Source: Arthrobacter sp. B3I9
GTDB taxonomy: Bacteria; Actinomycetota; Actinomycetes; Actinomycetales; Micrococcaceae
Length of the DNA stretch: 64,000 nt
Direction: 5' to 3'
NCBI RefSeq assembly: GCF_030816935.1
Contig: NZ_JAUSYO010000001.1
Location: 1,674,001 to 1,738,000 of the forward strand
The notes beneath the pieces are model-generated. The model saw nothing but the letters and a program-made list of their open reading frames with translations, was not told the DNA's origin and ran no database searches. The position numbers and the translations under genes were made by a program. Shown here piece after piece: positions 43,316-52,368 of this stretch; the stretch's first letter is position 1, and each line of letters begins with the position of its first letter.

Positions 43316-43926
43316 ACGACGCTCAGGCCGCCGGGAAGGCCGGTCCGGCCGGTGAGCAGCAGGAGCAGGTCCCCGGCGGTCGGCAGCTGCGCGGCGATGG
43401 CTCCGGCGAGCTCCAGTGACGCCGCGATGCCGGGCTTCAGGGATGCCGGCACCGGAATTCCCACTGCCCTTGCCAGGTCCAGGCCATGCACGGCCAGTTC
43501 GAAGGTGCGAGTGGGGAGATAGTCGATGAGCGTCAACGTTCCGGCCGGGGTGGCAACCAGCGCGTCGCCGGGGGTGCGCCCGACCAGGCCGGTAACCCGC
43601 TGGACGAGTTCCCCGACTGCGGCGGCCGGATCCTCGCCCAGGGCGTCCCCGGTTTCCTTGCCCCGCTGCGCGATCGCCGCCGGTGAGGCGCCGGCCCGGA
43701 TGGCCGTGAAATAGGAGACCGGCCCGTCCAGGCGCGGCCCGGCCGCGGGTGCGGCCAGATAGGTCTCCACGGTGGACAGGGCACGGCTGGCGTGGCCCGT
43801 CAGTCCGCGCACGTCCCACTCGCCGAGGGCCGGCAGGGACCATGCGGCTTCCGGCACCTGCGCCACCAGCTCCAGCAATGCCTGCGCGGCCCCCTGATAG
43901 CAGCTTTTGACTCCCGAGGTTTCCAT
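43312..43926 (-). CDS. Maleylpyruvate-isomerase-type DinB-fold protein
   Basis: 204 residues of the mycothiol-dependent/DinB group. Four-helix bundle with EWDVRGLTGHASRAL (first metal His) and FELAVHGLDLARA (second His). Members use mycothiol, the actinobacterial thiol, for isomerisation or thiol transfer; this one's substrate is unknown. TATAAC lies eight bases before ATG 43926. Confidence 0.85.
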   Translation of the reverse strand: METSGVKSCYQGAAQALLELVAQVPEAAWSLPALGEWDVRGLTGHASRALSTVETYLAAPAAGPRLDGPVSYFTAIRAGASPAAIAQRGKETGDALGEDPAAAVGELVQRVTGLVGRTPGDALVATPAGTLTLIDYLPTRTFELAVHGLDLARAVGIPVPASLKPGIAASLELAGAIAAQLPTAGDLLLLLTGRTGLPGGLSVV

Positions 43927-44030
43927 AGCCCCGAGTTATACCTGCGCCGCCGGGCGGTCCACAAGCAACCCTTCCGCCGGTCCGCCCCGCGGGTCGCCCG
44001 CCGGCAAAGCACAGGAGAGGCCGAAACATT

Positions 44031-44058
44031 TTGCGGCGGCGCAACAACACCGTAGAAT
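44031..44058 (+). promoter_or_regulatory. Promoter of the nrtR-nadABCS operon
   Basis: TTGCGG (44031-44036), 16-base spacer, TAGAAT (44053-44058). Predicted start near 44065, inside the candidate NrtR operator, with a leader of about 90 nt. Confidence 0.6.
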
Positions 44059-44064
44059 CTGTTC

Positions 44065-44079
44065 TAGTCAATATGACTA
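44065..44079. promoter_or_regulatory. Candidate NrtR operator
   Basis: TAGTCA-ATA-TGACTA, a perfect 6-bp inverted repeat at the predicted transcription start of the gene for the NAD regulator. I do not recall the exact published box for this genus; position and symmetry are the evidence. Confidence 0.65.
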
Positions 44080-44153
44080 TAACTAGCCGGCGGTCAGGCC
44101 GGAGCCAACCGGGCGGGCCTTCGCCGCCCCGGAAAGCGGAACCGGAACGCGGG

Positions 44154-44873
44154 GTGACCACGGTTTACACAGCAGCAGCCAACGTCTCCGAGCGCCAGCT
44201 CGCACCGCCGTCGCTGGCCATCTCCACGGTGATCTTCGCGCTCCGTCGGAGCGAGAGCTCCGGCCGCCCCACGCTGTGGATCCCGCTGGTGCGGCGGATC
44301 CGGGAGCCCTTCAAGGGACTCTGGGCCCTCCCGGGCGGCCCGCTGAGCCACTCCGAGTCGCTGCAGGACGCTGCCTCGCGGAACCTGCAGGAAACCACGG
44401 GACTGGCCCCCAGCTACCTCGAACAGCTCTACGCCTTCGGCGGCCTGCACCGCTCGCCCAGCCAGCGCGTCGTGTCGATCGTCTACTGGGCACTGGTCCA
44501 GCCGACCGAGGCGGCCCTCGCCGATGAATCCGAAAACGTGCGCTGGTTCCGCGCTGACCGGCTCGGCGAGCTGGCCTTTGACCACAACGCCATCATCGAC
44601 TACGCCCTGTGGCGGCTCCGCAACAAAATGGCCTACGGGTCCATCGCCTACCACCTGCTCGGCGAGTATTTCACCCTGGCCCAGGTCCGGGAGGTCTATG
44701 AGGCGGTCCTGGACCGGGAACTCGACCCCGCGAACTTCCGGCGCCAGATCAAAGCCACTCCCGAGATCGAAGAAACCGACCAGTACCTGCAGGGCGGCAA
44801 ACACCGGCCGCCCCGCCTCTACCGCTTTACCGGCCGGCCCGGCCTTGACCCAGACAACAGGAGCACACCATGA
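44154..44873 (+). CDS. nrtR: NrtR, Nudix-related repressor of NAD synthesis
   Basis: 239 residues from GTG 44154. N-terminal Nudix fold (about 18-150) whose box is degenerate: the REUXEE part reads RNLQET (76-81), so catalysis is probably lost and the fold senses ADP-ribose or related nucleotides. C-terminal winged helix (about 155-225: YFTLAQVREVYEAVL). Represses NAD synthesis genes; heads the operon and probably autoregulates. ATGA overlap with nadA. Confidence 0.9.
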   Translation: MTTVYTAAANVSERQLAPPSLAISTVIFALRRSESSGRPTLWIPLVRRIREPFKGLWALPGGPLSHSESLQDAASRNLQETTGLAPSYLEQLYAFGGLHRSPSQRVVSIVYWALVQPTEAALADESENVRWFRADRLGELAFDHNAIIDYALWRLRNKMAYGSIAYHLLGEYFTLAQVREVYEAVLDRELDPANFRRQIKATPEIEETDQYLQGGKHRPPRLYRFTGRPGLDPDNRSTP

Positions 44874-46192
44874 GCAGCGTCAATACGGCCATCCAGCTGA
44901 TCACGCGCGAAGAGGCCGCCACGGCGGCCACCGGCACAACCACCGGAACCGCAAAGGCTTCCACCTGCAGCCCGGCGCTCGCCCGCGGCCCCTGGGACTT
45001 CGACGTCGCCGAGGCGCTCGCCGGCATCCCGGCCTACGGACCCGGTGCCTCGGCAGCTGACGTGGCCCCTGCCGCGACTCCCCGGCAGGGCCAGCTGCCC
45101 GAGGAATACAAGCTCGCCAGCGATGCCGAGCTCGATGCGCGGATCCGGGCAGCAAAGGCGACCCTCGGGAACCGCGCCGTAGTCCTGGGCCACTTCTACC
45201 AGCGCGACGAGGTGGTCCAGTACGCGGACTTCGTCGGCGACTCGTTCCAGCTGGCCAACGCCGCCCTGACCCGGCCGGACGCCGAGGCCATCATCTTCTG
45301 CGGCGTCCACTTCATGGCCGAGACCGCGGACATCCTTTCCCGGCCGGAGCAGGCCGTGATCCTGCCCAACCTCGCCGCCGGATGCTCCATGGCGGACATG
45401 GCGGACATCGACTCCGTGACGGAGTGCTGGGAACAGCTTGAGGAGCTGTTCGGCACCGAGCCCGACGCCGACGGCCGGGTCCCGGTCATCCCGGTGACCT
45501 ATATGAACTCCTCCGCCGCCCTCAAGGGCTTCTGCGGTGAACACGGCGGGATTGTCTGCACGTCGTCGAACGCCGCCACCGTGCTGGAGTGGGCCTTCGA
45601 ACGCGGCCAGCGCGTGCTGTTCTTTCCGGACCAGCACCTGGGCCGCAACACCGCCAAGGCTTTGGGCGTGCCACTGGAGCAGATGCCGATGTGGAATCCC
45701 CGCAAGGATCTTGGCGGCAATGCGGAACAGGCGCTGCTCGACTCCCGGGTGATCCTGTGGCATGGGTTCTGCTCGGTCCACAAGCGCTTCAACGTGGGCC
45801 AGATCGAAAAGGCCCGCGCCGAGTTCCCCGGCGTCCAGGTGATCGTGCACCCGGAGTGCCCCATGGACGTGGTGGACGCGGCCGACTCCGCAGGCTCCAC
45901 CGACTTCATCCGCAAGGCCATCGCCGCGGCCACCGAGCCCACCATCTTTGCCGTGGGAACCGAGATCAACCTCGTCAACCGCCTCGCCGCGGAATATCCG
46001 CAGCACACCATCTTCTGCCTGGACCCGGTGATCTGCCCGTGTTCCACGATGTACCGCATCCACCCCGGCTACCTCGCCTGGGTGCTGGAAGCGCTGGTCC
46101 GCGGCGAGGTGGTCAACCGCATTACCGTGGAGGACGCCGTCGCTGCTCCGGCCCGGGTTGCCCTCGAGCGGATGCTGGCGGCGCGGCCATGA
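44870..46192 (+). CDS. nadA: Quinolinate synthase
   Basis: 440 residues with an about 80-residue N-terminal extension, normal for the long actinobacterial type. Condenses iminoaspartate with dihydroxyacetone phosphate on a 4Fe-4S cluster. Cluster ligands: Cys172 (GCSMAD), Cys330 (HPEC) and the CPC at 389-391. ATGA overlaps on both sides. A cysteine desulfurase gene in the same operon probably supplies the cluster. Confidence 0.95.
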   Translation: MSSVNTAIQLITREEAATAATGTTTGTAKASTCSPALARGPWDFDVAEALAGIPAYGPGASAADVAPAATPRQGQLPEEYKLASDAELDARIRAAKATLGNRAVVLGHFYQRDEVVQYADFVGDSFQLANAALTRPDAEAIIFCGVHFMAETADILSRPEQAVILPNLAAGCSMADMADIDSVTECWEQLEELFGTEPDADGRVPVIPVTYMNSSAALKGFCGEHGGIVCTSSNAATVLEWAFERGQRVLFFPDQHLGRNTAKALGVPLEQMPMWNPRKDLGGNAEQALLDSRVILWHGFCSVHKRFNVGQIEKARAEFPGVQVIVHPECPMDVVDAADSAGSTDFIRKAIAAATEPTIFAVGTEINLVNRLAAEYPQHTIFCLDPVICPCSTMYRIHPGYLAWVLEALVRGEVVNRITVEDAVAAPARVALERMLAARP

Positions 46193-47964
46193 CCAGGCGG
46201 CTCGTGGTGGTGGGCAGCGGCATCGCCGGACTCTACGCCGCGCTGCTTGCCGCCGAGGGGGCCGAGGCGGCGGAAGCTTCCGCTGCGCACACCCGCCCCG
46301 GCGGCGGCGTCGAGGTGGTGCTCCTGACCAAGGGGACCCTCGAACAAAGCAACACCTTCTATGCGCAGGGCGGCGTCTCCGCCGTGCTGTCGCCGGCGGA
46401 GGCGTTCCCGGGCGATTCTGTGGCCGCGCACATCGCGGACACGCTGGCGGCCGGCTGCGGCCTGAACGATCCGGAGGCGGTGCGGATCCTGTGCACCGAA
46501 GCCCTCAGGGACATCGCCGGACTCGAGCGGTTCGGAGTAAAGTTCGACGCCGGCCCGGGCGGCGGCCCCGCGCTGGGGCTCGAAGCGGCCCACTCGGCGC
46601 CCCGCATCCTGCACGCCGGCGGAGACGCGACCGGCGCCCGTATCTCGTCCGCCCTGGTGGCCGCCGTTCTGCAGCGGGCGGCCGAAGGAAAGCTCCGGGT
46701 GGAAACCGGAGCCTTCGTGACTGAGCTCCAGACCGGACTCAAGACCGGGGTGCAATGCCGGAGCATCACCGGCGTCGCCTACCTCGCGAAGGGGGAGGCC
46801 AGGCAGCTCGCGGCGGATGCGGTGCTCCTTGCCACGGGCGGCGCCGGCCGGCTGTTTGCCCGGACCAGCAACCCTTCCGTAGCCACCGCGGACGGACTCG
46901 CCCTGGCCTGGCGGGCGGGCGCGGCCGTCCGGGACCTCGAGTTCTTCCAGTTCCACCCCACCACGCTGGCTGCAGCCGAGGTCCCGGGCGGGCCTCCGGC
47001 GCTGCTGATCTCCGAGGCGGTCAGGGGCGAGGGGGCCATCCTGCTGGACGCCGCCGGTCACCGGTTCATGCCGGACTACCATCCGGACGCCGAACTCGCC
47101 CCGCGCGACGTCGTCTCCCGCAGCATCGCCCTGCATCTGGCCGCGACCGGGGCGGCGGCGGACAGCCCGGTGTACCTGGACGCCCGGGGCGTGGAGGCGG
47201 CCCGCGGACAGGGCTTCCTGGCCGGGCGGTTCCCCACCATCAGCGCGGCCACCCGTGCCGCGGGCTACGACTGGGCCGCCGAACCCTTGCCGGTTTCTCC
47301 GGCAGCACACTACTGGATGGGCGGCGTGGCCACAGACCACTGGGGACGCACCTCCATCCCGGGCCTGTATGCGGCCGGCGAAGTAGCCTGCACCGGCGTG
47401 CAGGGGGCCAACCGCCTGGCCAGCAATTCGCTGCTGGAGGGCCTCGTGTGCGGCCGCCGCGCCGTCCAGGATTTCCTCGGCGGACCTCAGCGGATTCCCG
47501 TGGCGGCCGCCCACCTCGGCGGCCGCGAGGATCTTCCCGCCACGGAACCGGCACCTGCGCCGGTTCCGTTCAGCCGGGATGCCCTCCGCCGGCTGATGAC
47601 CGGGTCCGCCGGTGTGATGCGCACCGACGCCGGACTCGACGCCGCCGCGGCCCTCCTCGCGGCGTGGGCGGCCTCCGTTCACGCACCGGGGACACCGACG
47701 GCGGAGTCCGGAAACATGGATCCCGATGCCGGGCTCGACCAGGCCGCGCACGAGGACCGGAACCTCCTGCTGGCCGCGCAGCTGCTGGTGGCGGCGGCGC
47801 GGAAGCGGACCGGCTCCGTCGGTGCGCACTTCCGCTCCGACAGCCAGGCCGGCGCCGCACGCCCCGCGGCGCAGGTTGTCCCCGCCCGTGCCACTCCGAA
47901 GGCCGGCAAGGCCGCCCACCGGCATGCCGCCTCATCCCGACCCAAGCAAAGGATCCCGTCATGA
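46189..47964 (+). CDS. nadB: L-aspartate oxidase
   Basis: 591 residues. FAD-dependent oxidation of aspartate to iminoaspartate for NadA. FAD loop VVGSGIAGLYAA (7-18), NTFYAQGGVSAV (about 55-66), FHPTTL and the active-site RGEGA/PRDVVSR region, then GLYAAGEVACTGVQGANRLASNS. C-terminal helical domain. ATGA overlaps with nadA and nadC. Confidence 0.95.
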   Translation: MTRRLVVVGSGIAGLYAALLAAEGAEAAEASAAHTRPGGGVEVVLLTKGTLEQSNTFYAQGGVSAVLSPAEAFPGDSVAAHIADTLAAGCGLNDPEAVRILCTEALRDIAGLERFGVKFDAGPGGGPALGLEAAHSAPRILHAGGDATGARISSALVAAVLQRAAEGKLRVETGAFVTELQTGLKTGVQCRSITGVAYLAKGEARQLAADAVLLATGGAGRLFARTSNPSVATADGLALAWRAGAAVRDLEFFQFHPTTLAAAEVPGGPPALLISEAVRGEGAILLDAAGHRFMPDYHPDAELAPRDVVSRSIALHLAATGAAADSPVYLDARGVEAARGQGFLAGRFPTISAATRAAGYDWAAEPLPVSPAAHYWMGGVATDHWGRTSIPGLYAAGEVACTGVQGANRLASNSLLEGLVCGRRAVQDFLGGPQRIPVAAAHLGGREDLPATEPAPAPVPFSRDALRRLMTGSAGVMRTDAGLDAAAALLAAWAASVHAPGTPTAESGNMDPDAGLDQAAHEDRNLLLAAQLLVAAARKRTGSVGAHFRSDSQAGAARPAAQVVPARATPKAGKAAHRHAASSRPKQRIPS

Positions 47965-48914
47965 CAGCACCCGCTGCCGCCGCAACCACCCCTGCCGCCG
48001 TCCCTGCCGCTGCTACCGCCCCCGCGGCGCGCCCGGCGCTCGCCGGAACCCTGCCCGCCGCCGCCGTCGACGCCGTGCTGCGCGCGGCACTGCAGGAGGA
48101 CGCGCCCTACGGCGACATCACGTCGGAGGCGCTGATCCCGGCGGATGCCCGGGCGACGGCGGTGCTGGCCGCCCGGGTCCCCGGGGTCTTCAGCGGCGGG
48201 GACGTGTTCGCTGCCGCCATGAAGCTGACCGATCCCGGCGCCGCCGTCGACCTCCTCCTTCCGGACGGTGCGTCCTTCGCCGCCGGCGCACCGCTCGCGA
48301 GGGTGCGGGGGAACGCCCGCGCCGTGCTCCTGGCCGAACGGGTGGCCCTGAACCTGGTCCAGCGGATGAGCGCCATCGCCACGAAGACGGCGGAGTTTGT
48401 GGCGCTGGTGCAAGGCACCGGCGCGCGGATTGCCGACACCCGGAAGACTACGCCCGGGCTCCGGGTCCTGGAACGCTATGCCGTGCGGTGCGGCGGCGGC
48501 GCAAACCACCGCTTCAGCCTCTCCGACGCCGTGCTGGCCAAGGACAACCACCTGGCCGTCCTCACCGGGGGAGACGCCTCCAGGCTCACGGCGGTGCTGC
48601 AGCAGGCCAAGGCCCGGCTCGGCCACACCACGCACTTTGAGGTGGAGGTGGACAGCATGGAGCAGATCGAACCCGTGCTTGCCGCCGGCGTGGACACCAT
48701 CATGCTGGACAACTTCTCCCTGGCGGATCTCGCCGCGGGGGTGGCGCTGGTGGCCGGCCGCGCCCGCGTCGAAGCCAGCGGCAACGTCAACCTGGACACC
48801 GTGGCCGGCATCGCCGCCACCGGGGTGGACATCATCTCGATCGGCGGGCTCACCCATAGCGTCGCGGCCCTGGACCTCGGCCTCGATATCGAACTTGGGC
48901 CCGTTCCGTCATGA
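47961..48914 (+). CDS. nadC: Nicotinate-nucleotide pyrophosphorylase
   Basis: 317 residues, with an Ala/Pro-rich 30-residue lead. Converts quinolinate and PRPP to nicotinate mononucleotide. Motifs: EDAPYGDITSEAL, RIADTRKTTPGLR with catalytic Arg/Lys, GGGANHRFSLSDAVLAKDNH, EVEVDS and SIGGLTHS. ATGA overlaps with nadB and nadS. Confidence 0.95.
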   Translation: MTAPAAAATTPAAVPAAATAPAARPALAGTLPAAAVDAVLRAALQEDAPYGDITSEALIPADARATAVLAARVPGVFSGGDVFAAAMKLTDPGAAVDLLLPDGASFAAGAPLARVRGNARAVLLAERVALNLVQRMSAIATKTAEFVALVQGTGARIADTRKTTPGLRVLERYAVRCGGGANHRFSLSDAVLAKDNHLAVLTGGDASRLTAVLQQAKARLGHTTHFEVEVDSMEQIEPVLAAGVDTIMLDNFSLADLAAGVALVAGRARVEASGNVNLDTVAGIAATGVDIISIGGLTHSVAALDLGLDIELGPVPS

Positions 48915-50083
48915 TCTTCCTAGACGCCGCCGCCACCACCCCGGTCCGGCGTGAGGTGCTCGAGGCCATGTGGCCGCACCTCGCGGGGGAGTTCGGCAAC
49001 CCCTCCAGCCACCACTCCCTCGGGGACGCGGCCGCCGCGGCGCTCGCCGGGGCGCGGTCGGCGGCGGCCCGGGCATTGGGCTGCCGCCCGGGGGAAGTCA
49101 CGTTCACGTCCGGCGGCACGGAAGCGGACAACCTCGCGGTGAAGGGCATCGCCCTGGCCCGCCGCGCCGCGGATCCGGGGCTGGACCGGGTGGTGATCAG
49201 CGCCGTCGAGCACCCCGCCGTGGAGGAATCGGCCCGGTACCTCGAACGGTCCCACGGCTTCGCCGTCGACGTGGTCCCGGTTGACGCCTACGGGCTGGTC
49301 TCCGAGGAAGCCCTCGCCGCGGCGCTCCGGCCGGAGACCGCCCTGGTCAGCATCATGTACGCCAACAACGAGGTGGGCACGGTGCAGCCCATCGCCCGGC
49401 TCGCCACACTGGCCCGCGCCTCCGGGATCCCGTTCCACACCGACGCCGTGCAGGCGGCCGGCTGGCTTCCGCTGGACACCGCGGCCCTCGGGGTGGACGC
49501 GCTGAGCATCTCCGGCCACAAACTGGGGGCGCCGAAGGGGAACGGAGCCCTGTTCCTGCGCGGCCGGACACCGCTGGAGCCTTTGATCCATGGCGGGGGA
49601 CAGGAGCGCGGGCGCCGCTCGGGCACCGAAAACGTCGCCGGGGCGGTGGCGCTCGCGACGGCGCTCACGCTGGTCCGGGAAGGCCAGCCGAAGCGCGCTG
49701 CCCACGTGGCCGGTCTGCGCGACGACTTCATCCGGAGCGTGCTGGCCGGCGTTCCCGGCGCGGTCCTCACCGGCCACCCATCAAGCCGGCTTCCCTCGGT
49801 GGCGTCGTTCTGCTTTCCCGGGACCAGCGGTGAGTCGGTCCTGCTGGAACTGGAGCGCCAGGGGGTCATCTGTTCCAGCGGCTCGGCCTGCGCGGCGGGT
49901 TCGGACGAACCGTCGCCGGTGCTGGTCGCCCTGGGGATCGAAGCCGCCGTCGCACAGACCGCCGTGCGGTTCAGCTTTGATGCAACGGTGACCGCCGCCG
50001 AGCTGGCCGAAGCGGCGGACGCGGTCCGCACCGCCGTCGGAAGCGTCCGCGCCTTGGACCCAACGCTCCTTGGGCCCAACTAG
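48911..50083 (+). CDS. nadS: Cysteine desulfurase of the NAD operon
   Basis: 390 residues, PLP-dependent NifS/IscS fold. PLP Lys204 in SGHKLGAPKG; catalytic Cys327 in SSGSACAAG; GGGQERGRRSGTEN. In Corynebacterium a nifS-like gene of the nad operon (nadS) is needed for NAD synthesis, so this one likely loads the NadA cluster. The Pro-Asn end and TAG stop are the first bases of repeat copy B. Confidence 0.9.
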   Translation: MIFLDAAATTPVRREVLEAMWPHLAGEFGNPSSHHSLGDAAAAALAGARSAAARALGCRPGEVTFTSGGTEADNLAVKGIALARRAADPGLDRVVISAVEHPAVEESARYLERSHGFAVDVVPVDAYGLVSEEALAAALRPETALVSIMYANNEVGTVQPIARLATLARASGIPFHTDAVQAAGWLPLDTAALGVDALSISGHKLGAPKGNGALFLRGRTPLEPLIHGGGQERGRRSGTENVAGAVALATALTLVREGQPKRAAHVAGLRDDFIRSVLAGVPGAVLTGHPSSRLPSVASFCFPGTSGESVLLELERQGVICSSGSACAAGSDEPSPVLVALGIEAAVAQTAVRFSFDATVTAAELAEAADAVRTAVGSVRALDPTLLGPN

Positions 50084-50140
50084 CTGGCAGCAGGTGCCGT
50101 TTTGAGGGCCCATAACGGCTTCTGTTGTGAGTCAGTTGGG
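50075..50140. repeat. 66-bp palindromic repeat, copy B
   Basis: Same family as copies A and C. CCCAACTAG at its start is the end of nadS. It occupies most of the gap between convergent nadS and gtrA-like genes and is probably their bidirectional terminator. Confidence 0.9.
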
Positions 50141-50153
50141 CAGGCACGCGGAG

Positions 50154-50639
50154 CTAGCGGTGCCGGGCGCGCCGGAAGATCCAGTGCCGCAGCAAGGAGA
50201 AACGCACTGCGGTGGCGGCGAAGCCGGAAATCGTCGTGGTCCACAGCTCGTCGGCCACGCTGGCGTCCGGGTTGAGCCAGTGCAGGACGCCCAGGCTGCC
50301 GCCGGTCAGCAGCAGCGCCACCAGGATCACGATCAGCCCGTTCAGATGGTCGCGTTTCATCCGCTTCGTCTCGGTGATCTTGAACGTCAGGCGCCGGTTC
50401 AGGGCCGTGTTCATCAGCGACGTCAGGACAAGGGCCGCCGCGTTGGCCGGCTGCGCGCCGATCCACGGCCGGAGGAAGGCATACAGGGCCAGGGACGTGA
50501 CGGTGCAGACGATGCCGACGCCGGTGAACCTGACCAGTTGCCGGACCAGCGGGTAACGCAGGAGGCCGCGGTTCCGGCGGTGGACCGGCGGGCGGACGAC
50601 GGCGGGCGCAGGGGAGGACTGCTCGAGCTGGGCATCCAT
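50154..50639 (-). CDS. GtrA-family membrane protein
   Basis: 161 residues, four helices. GtrA family: VRFTGVGIVCTVTSLALY (about 35-52) and NTALNRRLTF (about 76-85). Members move polyprenyl-phosphate sugars across the membrane for cell-wall glycans. Four bases after the DUF1684 stop, so co-transcribed. No glycosyltransferase partner is adjacent. Confidence 0.85.
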   Translation of the reverse strand: MDAQLEQSSPAPAVVRPPVHRRNRGLLRYPLVRQLVRFTGVGIVCTVTSLALYAFLRPWIGAQPANAAALVLTSLMNTALNRRLTFKITETKRMKRDHLNGLIVILVALLLTGGSLGVLHWLNPDASVADELWTTTISGFAATAVRFSLLRHWIFRRARHR

Positions 50640-50643
50640 CCGG

Positions 50644-51318
50644 TCAGTAGAGTTCGCCGGCCGGGATCTCGACGGCGAGCCGGTTGGAGGGACCGGCGAG
50701 GGGGCACGCCCACGCCTCGTTGTACGCGCAGGATGGGTTGTAGGCGAAGTTGAAGTCCACCACGAACTCGGCGTCCGGCCCGGTGCTGTGGACGCCGTGG
50801 AAAGCGCCCTTGATGGTGTCGATCAGGTAGCGGCCTGCCCCGTAACTCCCGCCCGGCTGCCCGGCGGTGGCGTCGCGGAACGGCACGAAGATGCCACCGC
50901 CGTAGCCGTTGAGCTTCCAGACGGCCAGCTGGCCCATCTCGGGAAGGTCGAAGGTGCCCAACCGCACGAAACGGACCGTGCCGTCGGTGCCGGTCTCGAC
51001 GTTCATCTCGCGCCCGGCTCCCTCGCCCGTCAGCGGGATGTGGAAGCGGTAGATCGGGTCGTAGTCCGCCGTCTTGAGGCCTCCGAACTGTGACTTGGCC
51101 GCTGCAGTCAGCGGCGAGGCGGGGTGGGTGCCGAACATCCGGTCCCTCTCGTGGCGCCAGTAGGAATGCGCCTCCGCCGGGTCCTGGGCCGCGAGCTTGC
51201 GCACGGTGGCGTACAGCGCGAAGGTCCGGAGCCGCCAGTCCGCGATGTCGAGAGCGGAAATGTCCGCCACGCTGTCCTGGTCCCCGGATTCCCATCCGTC
51301 CATCCGCTGTTCAGCCAT
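50644..51318 (-). CDS. DUF1684 protein
   Basis: 224 residues, cytoplasmic. The DUF1684 signature is complete: GGGIFVPFRDATAGQ, YGAGRYLIDT, DFNFAYNPSCAYN and WACPLAGPSNRL. Function unestablished. TAGGCT (51330-51325) six bases before ATG 51318 implies a leaderless mRNA. Co-transcribed with the GtrA-family gene. Confidence 0.9.
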   Translation of the reverse strand: MAEQRMDGWESGDQDSVADISALDIADWRLRTFALYATVRKLAAQDPAEAHSYWRHERDRMFGTHPASPLTAAAKSQFGGLKTADYDPIYRFHIPLTGEGAGREMNVETGTDGTVRFVRLGTFDLPEMGQLAVWKLNGYGGGIFVPFRDATAGQPGGSYGAGRYLIDTIKGAFHGVHSTGPDAEFVVDFNFAYNPSCAYNEAWACPLAGPSNRLAVEIPAGELY

Positions 51319-51460
51319 GATCCCAGCCTAGCCTCCTTTCCGCCGGGCCTTATCAGGCCCGGACTGCCCCGGGAGCCCGGGGCCGGGTTATTGGTTGGCC
51401 GCTCCAAAACGCCGGACCGGAAACGCCCGGACCTGCTCCGGACCGGACTACCCTGACACC

Positions 51461-52282
51461 ATGACTCGGACGGCAATTCCCCGGTGGATCCGGACCGCCG
51501 CAGCGCTCGCGGCCACCATGGCGGCGCTCTCGGGCTGCAGCGGCGGGGGCCCGGGCGTTCCGGCCTGGACCGCAGGAGGGGCCCCGGGCGCCAGCTCGGC
51601 CGCGCCGGATCCGTCCAGGGACACCTCCTCACCCGGTGCCGGTTCATCGGGTGCGGCGTCGGGTACAGCATCCGGGACGCCTTCGGCGTCCCCCGGCGCC
51701 ACCGCAGCGGCCTGGAAGGTCTTTACCGATTCCGCGAAGGGGGTGAGCTTTGAGCTCCCGCAGGAATGGATCGCCCAGTCCGTCCCGCCGGACCCCGGAA
51801 GCCTGGCCGGCGCGCTCAAGATCGAGGTGAAGGACGCCGACGGCGGCTACCTCGCCACCTTGCAGACCGGCCTGCCGCCGCAAACGGCCCCGGCCTGCCC
51901 GGACAATGCCGCCAGACCGTACGTGGTGGTGAGCAGTGTTCCGGTGGAACTGCCGCACCGTGGAGGCGAGGGGCTGATCGATCCCCACGTCGTGTTCCGC
52001 GTGGTCCAGGGCTACAAATTCTTCGGCTCCTACGGCATCACCAACATGGTGGGCGGAGCGGACGGGAGGTCCTGCGGGCTGCAGAACGTAATCCGCGGAC
52101 CCGAGGGCAAGGGCGATTACTCCTTCGGGGACCTGACGGTGTTGAAGCCGCTTGCCCCGGACCAGAAGGTGGCTCCGGCCAAGTCCTTTGACACCCTTGA
52201 GCAGGCGGCCAAATACGTCAGCGACGGCAGCGAATTCGCCAACGTCCAGCGGATGCTAATGTCTCTGAAGGTCAAGAACTAG
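51461..52282 (+). CDS. Secreted lipoprotein
   Basis: 273 residues. Signal peptide with twin Arg-like basic start and lipobox LSGC (Cys26). A Gly/Ser/Ala/Pro-rich spacer (27-85) leads to a compact domain (about 86-273) with WKVFTDSAKGVSFELPQEW, like PsbP/LpqN-type surface domains. Anchored outside the membrane; function unknown. TACCCT lies six bases before ATG (leaderless). Confidence 0.8.
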   Translation: MTRTAIPRWIRTAAALAATMAALSGCSGGGPGVPAWTAGGAPGASSAAPDPSRDTSSPGAGSSGAASGTASGTPSASPGATAAAWKVFTDSAKGVSFELPQEWIAQSVPPDPGSLAGALKIEVKDADGGYLATLQTGLPPQTAPACPDNAARPYVVVSSVPVELPHRGGEGLIDPHVVFRVVQGYKFFGSYGITNMVGGADGRSCGLQNVIRGPEGKGDYSFGDLTVLKPLAPDQKVAPAKSFDTLEQAAKYVSDGSEFANVQRMLMSLKVKN

Positions 52283-52368
52283 TACCGCCCCCGCCCCCGC
52301 ACGACGGGGCCCTGCGACGGCGGCTGGCCTGACGCCAATTCTGTTGCTACCCCACACCCCGGAGATAC

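Noticed and set aside
41273..44161. Continuous 962-codon minus frame joining the permease to upstream DNA
   Set aside because: Only the part from ATG 42649 resembles a protein family; upstream it runs antisense to the Lrp gene and through intergenic DNA.
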